DNA of 11,242 nucleotides from Bacteroidales bacterium. Its GTDB lineage: Bacteria > Bacteroidota > Bacteroidia > Bacteroidales > UBA3663. Below the pieces are notes generated by a model. It saw nothing but the letters and a program-made list of their open reading frames with translations, did not search any database and was not told where the DNA came from. The translations under genes were made by a program, and so were the position numbers. Numbering within the stretch: the stretch's first letter is position 1; each line of letters begins with the position of its first letter. This document shows, one piece after another, positions 1 to 6,303 of this stretch. Location: assembly GCA_016293065.1 (NCBI GenBank), contig JAEDEY010000066.1, positions 1 to 11,242 of the forward strand, in the 5' to 3' direction.

Positions 1-24
1 GTGTCAAAGTGTCAAAGTGTCAAA
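1..24. repeat. Three tandem copies of an 8-bp unit at the window edge
   Basis: The unit GTGTCAAA occurs three times head to tail (1-8, 9-16, 17-24), followed by unrelated sequence. The array may continue to the left of the window, so its copy number is unknown. Read on the minus strand the unit is TTTGACAC. A single related heptamer in the opposite orientation, TTGACAC, occurs at 167-173 just before the first gene. Function is unknown; it could be a slippage-prone microsatellite or repeated binding sites. Confidence 0.6.
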
Positions 25-173
25 CTCATTTCATAATCACGAAATGTTTATCAGCAGAAAAGACTTATGCAAAGAAATCCGAATTTTGTATAAATATGTT
101 ATATATGAGGGTTTGAACAGCGGATTATTGTTAAAAGATGAGAATGAAAATGCCAACAAATAGCGATTGACAC

Positions 174-181
174 TAATTTTG
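174..181 (+). promoter_or_regulatory. Possible Bacteroidetes -7 element for the first gene pair
   Basis: TAATTTTG fits the Bacteroidetes -7 consensus TAnnTTTG and lies 18 nt before the ATG at 200, so transcription would begin with a very short leader. No convincing TTG or TTTG -33 element sits 19-21 nt upstream, which keeps this call weak. The rest of 1-199 is AT-rich and holds no gene that I can support; the promoter could lie elsewhere in it. Confidence 0.3.
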
Positions 182-199
182 CGCAAAATTATAAACGGC

Positions 200-721
200 A
201 TGAAATATCTCTTGGCTTTCGACTTGTTCTTGCTGCTATGTCTGCATAGCGCATGGGCTCAGCATGTCGAGCAACATGAAAAGCAAGACTCGGTGCGCGA
301 CAGACTTCCTAAAGATGGAGAGATAGAGCTGTCGGATGCCTTCAAAAAGGCTTTGGATGGCGCGTTCTCGTTCGGCCTTAAGGAAGCACCTTTGACAAAG
401 CCGAACGACCTGACCATTCAGCAGCTCCATGAGTGGGTTGGCGAACCTGATTGGTCGGATCTGACTCATCAAAGGCACCGGCCAGAGAAATTCGATTCTA
501 CCTACAAGGCTCTGAAGATGTGGGAACGAGAGTTCTATGTGCCAAAGCCGATATCTAACCCAGAAATACAGATTCCGGGACTTCAACTTGGCAAGGACGA
601 CGGCCCCAGTGCCATGCAGTTCGACCTGCAGAAATTGGGCAGATACCTCCGCCCGAAAGAATACCGCCTGTATAAAGTGCGTAAAAAAGCAGAAAAATTA
701 CTAAAAGAGATAGACCAATGA
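200..721 (+). CDS. Small exported protein of unknown function
   Basis: The product is 173 aa. The start chosen is the ATG at 200, because it begins a textbook signal peptide: MK, a hydrophobic core rich in Leu, then SAWAQ with likely cleavage after Ala20. A TTG 33 nt upstream would add 11 residues ahead of the signal and is less likely. There is no lipobox cysteine, so the mature protein should be soluble in the periplasm or beyond it. It is polar and charged, with several Trp (motifs HEWVGEPDW and KMWEREFYVP), a proline-rich middle, and a basic, probably helical C-terminus (YRLYKVRKKAEKLLKEIDQ). I do not recognise the family. The stop overlaps the start of the next gene in ATGA, so the two are almost certainly co-transcribed and translationally coupled, although the partner is a predicted cytosolic DNA-repair enzyme. 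Confidence 0.75.
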   Translation: MKYLLAFDLFLLLCLHSAWAQHVEQHEKQDSVRDRLPKDGEIELSDAFKKALDGAFSFGLKEAPLTKPNDLTIQQLHEWVGEPDWSDLTHQRHRPEKFDSTYKALKMWEREFYVPKPISNPEIQIPGLQLGKDDGPSAMQFDLQKLGRYLRPKEYRLYKVRKKAEKLLKEIDQ

Positions 722-1311
722 CAATCGAAACTCATCCGCTTTCTCCCTTTCTGCCTCCCAGAGCCAAGACTCTGTTTTTAGGCAGTTTCCCTCCACCTCG
801 TTTCAGGTGGTCGATAGAGTTCTTTTACCCCAATTGGATCAACGACTTCTGGCGAATCATGGGCATCGTCTTCTTCGACGATAAGTCGTATTTCGAGATT
901 CCAGAAAAGAAGATGTTCGACAAAGAGAAGATAGTGGCATTTGCCGAATCCCAACGACTGGCGTTCTTCGACACCGCAACCAAGGTGCGGCGTCTGAACG
1001 ACGATGCGAGCGATAAGTTCCTCGAGATTATCCAGCCGACCGATGTGCTCGGCATGATAGGCCGAATGCCCGAATGCACTGATGTAGTCACGACAGGAGG
1101 CAAGGCAAGCGACGAACTCTTCAGCCAACTATCGCCATTCTTTGCCGATGGCAAGCCACAGCAGCCAAAAGTGGGAGAGTATGCCGCAGTGTCGATCGAT
1201 GGCAGGCTGATCAGATGGTGGCGAATGCCATCGTCTTCGAGAGCCTATCCCTTGCCAATAGGTAAGAAGTCCGATTTCTACCGCAGGATCTTTCAGCTCG
1301 TCACCGAATAA
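718..1311 (+). CDS. Uracil-DNA glycosylase superfamily protein (Mug/hypoxanthine-DNA glycosylase-like)
   Basis: The product is 197 aa with no signal peptide, so it should be cytosolic. It would remove a damaged or mispaired base (uracil or hypoxanthine) from DNA in base-excision repair. Visible support: LFLGSFPPP at residues 19-27 matches the active-site loop position of this superfamily (LGSxP in hypoxanthine-DNA glycosylases). FFYPNWINDFWRIMG at 35-49 resembles the family's YY-x-N-x-FW segment. TTGGKA lies at 125-130, and MPSSSRAYP at 170-178 takes the place of the second motif, usually like LPSPSPAN. The C-terminal IGKKSDFYRRIF is also family-like. The second motif is divergent, with Arg-Ala-Tyr where many members have Pro-Ala-Asn, so the base specificity cannot be stated. 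The ATG overlaps the upstream stop by 4 nt (ATGA), which fixes the start and indicates coupling. Confidence 0.72.
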   Translation: MTIETHPLSPFLPPRAKTLFLGSFPPPRFRWSIEFFYPNWINDFWRIMGIVFFDDKSYFEIPEKKMFDKEKIVAFAESQRLAFFDTATKVRRLNDDASDKFLEIIQPTDVLGMIGRMPECTDVVTTGGKASDELFSQLSPFFADGKPQQPKVGEYAAVSIDGRLIRWWRMPSSSRAYPLPIGKKSDFYRRIFQLVTE

Positions 1312-1439
1312 GACACGGTTATGGCGACTGAGAAAATTCCAATCGGGCACTTCGTTGTCTTGCAATTCAATTAATCTGATGCTAAGATACATAAAAATCA
1401 TGAATATACAACCCATAGATAAAAATAACTGTTTTTTTA

Positions 1440-1469
1440 TTGCAGTATTGATTTATTTTCGTATCTTTG
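1440..1469 (+). promoter_or_regulatory. Bacteroidetes-type promoter of the glycosidase operon
   Basis: A TTG at 1440-1442 is followed by exactly 19 nt and then TATCTTTG at 1462-1469, a full match to the Bacteroidetes housekeeping sigma consensus (TTTG or TTG, 19-21 nt, TAnnTTTG). The surroundings are very AT-rich. Transcription would start near 1475, giving a leader of about 40 nt before the ATG at 1515. The remainder of the gap from 1312 shows no clear terminator for the upstream gene pair and no ORF that I can support. I see no clear operator; a hybrid two-component, LacI-type or ECF regulator could act here, but none is encoded in the window. Confidence 0.75.
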
Positions 1470-1514
1470 TGCCATATTATCTTAAATTGATCAATACTAA
1501 TATTTTTGAAAAGT

Positions 1515-3386
1515 ATGAAAAGGAAATCCATGCTTTTTGCGGCAATGGCTATGACTATGATTGCCAACGCACAGGTTTTTTCGCCAAATGGGAAACTGGA
1601 ATGGCGAGAGAAAGGAAAGGGTTTTGTGATCGTTTATCACAACGGAGACAGCGAATGTGAAGCAATAGCGATTACCAATGTGGGTTTGCTCACTAAAGAC
1701 GGAGGCGGAAAGGCTTTGACGAAGAAATCGGTGTTGCCAGCAAAGGCAATCAAGGAGTCATATACGATGATAGGAGGCAAGAGTCACGAGTGCTCGAATG
1801 AGGCCAACGAAGTGACATATCTCTATACAGACAATATCGGACGACAGCAGCGACTCGTCGTAAGGGCTTACAACGATGGCATTGCCTTCCGCTACGCCTT
1901 CGACGACCTGCAGCACACTCGTCCAACAGAGGAACAGACTACATATAGCATACCAGAAGGAACGAAACGCTGGATACAGAAATGGACTGAATCCTACGAG
2001 GAGTTCTTTCCGCAAACCACAACTGGCGAGAATGAAAACAACCATTGGGGCTATCCTGCACTTATCCAACCTGCCGACGATGTGTTCGCGCTCGTTTCTG
2101 AAGCTGGAATAGAGAGATGGAACAGTGCGTCGTCGCTCTACAACGACCTCGACAAGGAGTCGTATAGAGTTGTGATGGACGAGAATATGCAGAACACCAC
2201 TGGACAGTGGACTTCGCCATGGAGGGTGATAATAGTAGGAGAGCTGAAAGACGTGGTGGCTTCGACACTCGTTACCGATGTCAGCGAGCCTTGCCGCATC
2301 GAGGACACGTCGTGGATCAAACCTGGCAATGTGTCGTGGATCTATTGGGCATACAACCATGGCTCAAACGACTATCAGATCATACGTAAATATGTGGATA
2401 TGGCAGTGGAGATGCATTGGCCATACGTGCTCATCGATGCCGAATGGGACGAGATGCACAACGGTGGCAACGTCGAGGATGCCATACGCTATGCACACGA
2501 GAAAGGCATCAAGCCATTACTGTGGTACAACTCTTCCACCGCTTGGATCAAGGAATGGGGAGCACCTGGCCCTCACGAGCGACTCAATGCTCCAGAGAAT
2601 CGTGAGCGTGAGTTCGCATGGCTCGAGAAGATGGGTGTGGCAGGAGTGAAGATCGACTTCTTTGCAGGCGACAAGCAGGAGACGATGGAGTATTGCATCG
2701 ACTTGCTTGAATGTGCAGCTCGTCACCATCTTATGGTCAACTTCCACGGAGCAACCATACCACGAGGATGGCAGCGCACCTATCCAAACCTCCTCTCGGT
2801 AGAGGCTGTGTATGGTGCTGAGTGGTATAACAACAAGGCAACCCTCACACTGAAGGCTGCCGCTCACAACGCCACTCTGCCTTTCACTCGCAACGTGATA
2901 GGTCCGATGGATTACACCCCTTGCACGTTCTCTGACTCACAGCATCAGCATATCACTACCCATGCCCACGAACTCGCTTTGCCTGTGCTCTTCGAGTCTC
3001 CGTTGCTCCATTGGGCTGATAAGCCAGAGAGCTATCTGCCTCAGCCTAAAGAGGTAAGAGACTTTATGTCGTCACTTCCGACCACATGGGACGAGACCCG
3101 ACTCCTGAGCGGCTATCCAGGCGAATGGGTAGTGATGGCGAGAAGAAGCGGCAACACATGGTACATTGCCGGCATCAATGGCAAGGACTCGCAGCAGACT
3201 CTCTCCTTCGACACCTCGTTCCTGCCAAAAGGCAAATACACTCTTTTTATCGATAGACCTGGCTACAAGGGAGACCTGCCAGCCAACAATCCTAAGCCAT
3301 GGAGAATAAAGTCGGCCAAGGGAAGAATCCCAGCCAAGATGACTTGTCAGCCAAGAGGTGGGTTTGTGATAGTCTTGCAGCAATAG
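1515..3386 (+). CDS. Glycoside hydrolase family 97, retaining type (alpha-galactosidase or related)
   Basis: The product is 623 aa, a normal GH97 length. The ATG at 1515 is chosen because it begins a signal peptide (MKRKSMLFAAMAMTMIANA, then Q20); a TTG 9 nt upstream is less likely. With no lipobox the enzyme should be periplasmic. Domains in order: N-terminal beta-sandwich about 20-260, catalytic TIM barrel about 265-520, C-terminal beta domain to the end. GH97 has an inverting branch (SusB type, glutamate base) and a retaining branch whose nucleophile is an Asp after the motif (G)VKI. Here GVKIDFF places Asp381 at that point, so this member should be retaining. The acid/base is Glu430 (SVEAVYG) or Glu436 (YGAEW). 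Glu436 lies 55 residues after the Asp, the same spacing I recall for the Bacteroides alpha-galactosidase BtGal97b. Known retaining members cleave alpha-galactosides or beta-L-arabinopyranosides. It is the first gene of the operon, 25 nt before the next. Confidence 0.9.
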   Translation: MKRKSMLFAAMAMTMIANAQVFSPNGKLEWREKGKGFVIVYHNGDSECEAIAITNVGLLTKDGGGKALTKKSVLPAKAIKESYTMIGGKSHECSNEANEVTYLYTDNIGRQQRLVVRAYNDGIAFRYAFDDLQHTRPTEEQTTYSIPEGTKRWIQKWTESYEEFFPQTTTGENENNHWGYPALIQPADDVFALVSEAGIERWNSASSLYNDLDKESYRVVMDENMQNTTGQWTSPWRVIIVGELKDVVASTLVTDVSEPCRIEDTSWIKPGNVSWIYWAYNHGSNDYQIIRKYVDMAVEMHWPYVLIDAEWDEMHNGGNVEDAIRYAHEKGIKPLLWYNSSTAWIKEWGAPGPHERLNAPENREREFAWLEKMGVAGVKIDFFAGDKQETMEYCIDLLECAARHHLMVNFHGATIPRGWQRTYPNLLSVEAVYGAEWYNNKATLTLKAAAHNATLPFTRNVIGPMDYTPCTFSDSQHQHITTHAHELALPVLFESPLLHWADKPESYLPQPKEVRDFMSSLPTTWDETRLLSGYPGEWVVMARRSGNTWYIAGINGKDSQQTLSFDTSFLPKGKYTLFIDRPGYKGDLPANNPKPWRIKSAKGRIPAKMTCQPRGGFVIVLQQ

Positions 3387-3411
3387 AATCGTTAACTAAA
3401 AATATAATAAT

Positions 3412-4347
3412 ATGATTTACAACGAAATTGGAAAAACAGGATTGCGAGTGTCGAACCTCGGGTTTGGCGCATCGTCGTTAGGAGGGGTGTTTCATGGAAT
3501 CAAGGAAGATGAGGCAATCCGGGCCGTACATACAGCAGTCGATGGAGGCATCAACTTCATCGATGTGTCGCCATATTATGGGCATCTCAAGGCCGAGACC
3601 GTGTTGGGCAAGGCATTGAAAGAGATAAGGCGCGACCGCTATGTGCTCTCGACCAAGGTGGGCAGATATGGCAAAGACGGTGTCAACTATTGGGACTATT
3701 CTGCCCAGCGAGCCAAGGAGAGTGTCTATGAGAGCATGGAGAGGCTTAATGTCGATTATATCGACCTTATCAATGTTCACGACGTAGAGTTTGCCGACCT
3801 GCAGCAGGTGGTCGATGAGACGCTTCCAGCTCTTGTCGAACTGCGAAAGGAAGGTGTGGTTGGGCATGTGGGCATCACCGACTTGCAGCCCGAAAACCTT
3901 AAGTGGGTCATCGAGCACAGTGAAGCGGGAACTGTGGATAGTGTCTTGAATTTCTGCCACTATTGCTTGAACGACAACCTGTTGACCGAGTATTTCGAGT
4001 TCTTCGAAAGTCAGGGCATTGGTATTATCAATGCTTCGCCATTCTCAATGGGATTGCTTTCGATGCGTGGAGCTCCCGACTGGCATCCAGCCACCGAAGC
4101 CCTGCGCGAGGCGTGCGCCCGTGCTGCGAGCTATTGCGAAAGTCAAGGTTATCCCATCGACAAACTTGCCATACAGTATTCCACATCGTGCAACGACCAT
4201 ATTGCTACGACTCTTTTTAGCAGTGCCAATCCCAAGAATGTACTCAAGAACATAGAGTATGTGAATGAGCCTATCGACTGGCAGTTGGTAGAAAAGGTAC
4301 ATGAGATCATCGGCGACCAGATGGGCGTGAGGTGGAAGAACAGTTGA
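3412..4347 (+). CDS. Aldo-keto reductase resembling L-galactose/L-fucose 1-dehydrogenase
   Basis: The product is 311 aa, one complete aldo-keto reductase barrel, cytosolic. The catalytic tetrad is visible: Asp51 and Tyr56 in FIDVSPYYG, Lys82 in STKVG, His123 in INVHD. The N-terminus (GKTGLRVSNLGFGASSLGGVF, quoted in part: GFGASSLGGVF at 18-27) and the SPYYG segment closely resemble the group containing plant L-galactose dehydrogenase and bacterial L-fucose/D-threo-aldose 1-dehydrogenases. Those enzymes oxidise the anomeric carbon of a free sugar with NAD(P)+ to give a lactone. The next gene is a lactonase candidate, which supports oxidation rather than reduction as the physiological direction. 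The ATG follows the stop of the GH97 gene by 25 nt, in an AT-rich stretch (AAAAATATAATA) that is typical of Bacteroidetes starts. The exact sugar cannot be read from the sequence; L-galactose and L-fucose are the leading candidates. Confidence 0.82.
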   Translation: MIYNEIGKTGLRVSNLGFGASSLGGVFHGIKEDEAIRAVHTAVDGGINFIDVSPYYGHLKAETVLGKALKEIRRDRYVLSTKVGRYGKDGVNYWDYSAQRAKESVYESMERLNVDYIDLINVHDVEFADLQQVVDETLPALVELRKEGVVGHVGITDLQPENLKWVIEHSEAGTVDSVLNFCHYCLNDNLLTEYFEFFESQGIGIINASPFSMGLLSMRGAPDWHPATEALREACARAASYCESQGYPIDKLAIQYSTSCNDHIATTLFSSANPKNVLKNIEYVNEPIDWQLVEKVHEIIGDQMGVRWKNS

Positions 4348-4369
4348 ACAATAAGCAAATCTGTTGATC

Positions 4370-5257
4370 ATGATTATTGATGCACATTCTCATTTGTGGC
4401 TGAGGCAGGATACTGAAGTCGATGGTCAAAGGATAAAGACGATGGACAAGAATGGGTCGCGCTCGTTGTTTTTCGGCGAGGAACGACAGATGTTGCCGCC
4501 ATTTATGATAGACGGACGGAACACTGCCGAAGTGTTCCTGTCGAATATGGATTATGCTCAGGTGTCGGCTGCGGTGGTTGTCCAAGAAATAATCGACGGA
4601 TGCCAGAACGACTATCTCACTGAGGTTCAGAAGCAGTGGCCCGATAGATTCTTCTGCATGGGCATGTGCCACACAGAGGACGAGGCTGCAAGACTTAGGG
4701 CTGCGGGATTGAAAGGTATAGCCATCCCCGGACATCGCCTTTCGACTCCGCTTCACAACATGATGCCTATGTTCAAATACATGGAGCGCGAGGGCATGGT
4801 GCTGTCGATGTGCTTGGGCGAAGACGAGAGGCAGATAGCCGAGATGGGAGAGATAATCGAAGAATGTCCAGAACTGAAAGTCGCAATCGGGCATTTCGGT
4901 ATGGTGACGACATCGGCATTCGAGAGTCAGGTGAAACTCGCCTTGCGTGGAGAGAACGTGATGATTGAGTCGGGTGGAATAACATGGCTCTACAACTCAG
5001 AGTTCTATCCATTCCCATCGGCAGTGCGCAGCATCCGCCAAGCCTCTGATTGGGTAGGCATGGACAGACTGATGTGGGGAAGCGATTATCCTCGCACCAT
5101 CACTGCCATTACCTATCGTATGTCATACGATTTCATCTTGAAGTCGCGCGAACTGAGTGATGCCGACAAAACAGCCTTCCTTGGTGGAAATGCCAAGAGA
5201 TTCTATGGATTTGACAACTTGATAGAATTACCTTATATAAAAAATATGAGTGAATAA
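4370..5257 (+). CDS. Amidohydrolase_2 family protein, candidate sugar lactonase
   Basis: The product is 295 aa. The ATG at 4370 is preferred over a TTG 6 nt upstream because it puts the metal motif directly at the N-terminus, as in the family. Metal ligands are visible: His6 and His8 in MIIDAHSHLW, His175 in IGHFGM, and Asp239 in MWGSDYPRT. The pattern HxH, H, D without an obvious carboxylated lysine is that of the PF04909 branch, which includes L-fuconolactonase, L-rhamnonolactonase and 2-pyrone-4,6-dicarboxylate lactonase. No signal peptide is present. Between an aldose 1-dehydrogenase and a sugar-acid dehydrogenase, hydrolysis of an aldonolactone to the aldonate is the natural role. That role comes from context; the same fold also hosts decarboxylases and amidohydrolases. 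The gap from the upstream gene is 22 nt, and the stop lies 4 nt before the next start. Confidence 0.8.
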   Translation: MIIDAHSHLWLRQDTEVDGQRIKTMDKNGSRSLFFGEERQMLPPFMIDGRNTAEVFLSNMDYAQVSAAVVVQEIIDGCQNDYLTEVQKQWPDRFFCMGMCHTEDEAARLRAAGLKGIAIPGHRLSTPLHNMMPMFKYMEREGMVLSMCLGEDERQIAEMGEIIEECPELKVAIGHFGMVTTSAFESQVKLALRGENVMIESGGITWLYNSEFYPFPSAVRSIRQASDWVGMDRLMWGSDYPRTITAITYRMSYDFILKSRELSDADKTAFLGGNAKRFYGFDNLIELPYIKNMSE

Positions 5258-5261
5258 AACA

Positions 5262-6281
5262 ATGAAAGCTATACAGATAACAGAAGAGCGCAAGATGACG
5301 CTCGTGGAAATAGACGATGTGAATGAACTGAAGCCCGGAGAGGTGCTTCTGAAGATGGAATATGTGGGATTCTGTGGCTCTGACCTCAGTACCTTCCTCG
5401 GTAAGAACCCTATGGTGAAGATGCCGGTGATTCCAGGTCATGAGGTGGGTGCTACCATCTTGAAGGTAGGCAGCGAAGTGCCCGAAGGACTCAAGCCAGG
5501 GATGACCGTCACGCTCAATCCCTACACCAACTGCAACAAGTGTGCATCGTGTCGTAATGGCCGACCTAATGCCTGCAAGGACAATCAGACACTCGGAGTG
5601 CAGCGCGACGGTGCCATGCGCGAGTATCTCGTGATGCCATGGGAGAAGGTAATACCTGCCCCACAACTCACTCCGCGCATCTGTGCATTGGTAGAGCCGA
5701 TGAGTGTGGGTTTCCATGCAGTGTCGAGGGCTCAGGTGACCGATATCGACGTGGTGCTGGTCATTGGCTGCGGTATGGTGGGCATGGGTGCCATAGTGCG
5801 CTCGGTGCTCCGTGGCGCAACAGTAGTGGCTGCCGACATTGACGACGAAAAACTTGCCTTGGCACGACGCGTGGGTGCTTCATACACCATCAACAGCAAG
5901 ACCGAAGATGTTCATGCTCGTCTGTTGGAGATGACTGGCGGTTTCGGTCCCGATGTGGTGATAGAAGCCGTGGGCAGTGCACCTACCTATCAGATGGCTG
6001 TAAATGAGGTGGCATTCACAGGCCGTGTCATCTGTATTGGCTATGCCAAGACCGACGTGTCGTTCCAGACAAAGCTATTCGTTCAGAAAGAACTCGACAT
6101 CCGAGGTTCGCGCAATGCCTTGCCTTCCGACTTCCGTGCCGTCATCCATTATCTCGAGCGCGGCACATGCCCTGTTGATGAGTTTATCAGCATGGAAGTG
6201 CCAGCCGAAGAAGCTCCTATGGCTATGGCGAAGTGGACGGAAGCGCCAGGAAAGGTGTTCAGGATATTGATTACTTTCTAA
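5262..6281 (+). CDS. Zinc-dependent alcohol dehydrogenase, L-galactonate 5-dehydrogenase-like
   Basis: The product is 339 aa, a complete medium-chain dehydrogenase, cytosolic. The ATG at 5262 gives the usual start (MKAIQITEERK); a GTG at 5250 overlaps the upstream gene and is less likely. Catalytic zinc ligands are Cys38 (GFCGSD), His60 and Glu61 (PGHEVG), with Glu145 in VEPMSVG. A structural zinc site is intact: Cys91, 94, 97 and 105 (C-x2-C-x2-C-x7-C). The Rossmann motif is GCGMVG at 169-174, and Asp192 ends the second strand, which favours NAD+. The C-terminal part, with GSRNALPSDF at 282-291 and the terminal ITF, resembles E. coli LgoD (YjjN) as I recall it. LgoD oxidises L-galactonate to D-tagaturonate. 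Related sugar-alcohol and threonine dehydrogenases share some of these motifs, so the substrate is inferred. Directly after the lactonase candidate, sugar-acid oxidation fits well. Confidence 0.85.
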   Translation: MKAIQITEERKMTLVEIDDVNELKPGEVLLKMEYVGFCGSDLSTFLGKNPMVKMPVIPGHEVGATILKVGSEVPEGLKPGMTVTLNPYTNCNKCASCRNGRPNACKDNQTLGVQRDGAMREYLVMPWEKVIPAPQLTPRICALVEPMSVGFHAVSRAQVTDIDVVLVIGCGMVGMGAIVRSVLRGATVVAADIDDEKLALARRVGASYTINSKTEDVHARLLEMTGGFGPDVVIEAVGSAPTYQMAVNEVAFTGRVICIGYAKTDVSFQTKLFVQKELDIRGSRNALPSDFRAVIHYLERGTCPVDEFISMEVPAEEAPMAMAKWTEAPGKVFRILITF

Positions 6282-6303
6282 GCATAAATCAAATTTGACA
6301 TAT

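Noticed and set aside
27..46. Hairpin CATTTC/GAAATG with an 8-nt loop near the left edge
   Set aside because: The stem is six weak base pairs with no T-run following, so it does not qualify as a terminator.
139..171. Tiny open frame of 10 codons upstream of the first gene (possible leader peptide)
   Set aside because: It has no regulatory codon run, no attenuator-like hairpins after it, and no support beyond a start and a stop codon.
1129..1416. 95-codon minus-strand frame across the end of the DNA glycosylase gene
   Set aside because: Most of it is antisense to the glycosylase, there is no promoter-like sequence ahead of it, and no motif is recognisable.
1501..1508. Second TAnnTTTG match (TATTTTTG) just before the GH97 start
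   Set aside because: It is only 6 nt from the ATG and would leave no usable leader; AT-rich sequence produces such matches by chance, and the 1440-1469 promoter is much better.
1355..1660. 101-codon plus-strand frame overlapping the operon promoter and the GH97 start
   Set aside because: It runs through the consensus promoter and out of frame into the GH97 gene; the product has no coherent character beyond translated AT-rich DNA.
1758..2360. 200-codon open frame on the minus strand inside the GH97 gene
   Set aside because: It lies wholly opposite a well-supported gene, and its product is rich in Arg, Cys and Ser with no recognisable domain, as expected for an antisense shadow of GC-balanced coding DNA.
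4307..5717. Two minus-strand open frames of about 195 codons opposite the amidohydrolase and dehydrogenase genes
   Set aside because: Their products are rich in His, Arg and Cys with no domain, and they mirror strongly supported plus-strand enzymes.
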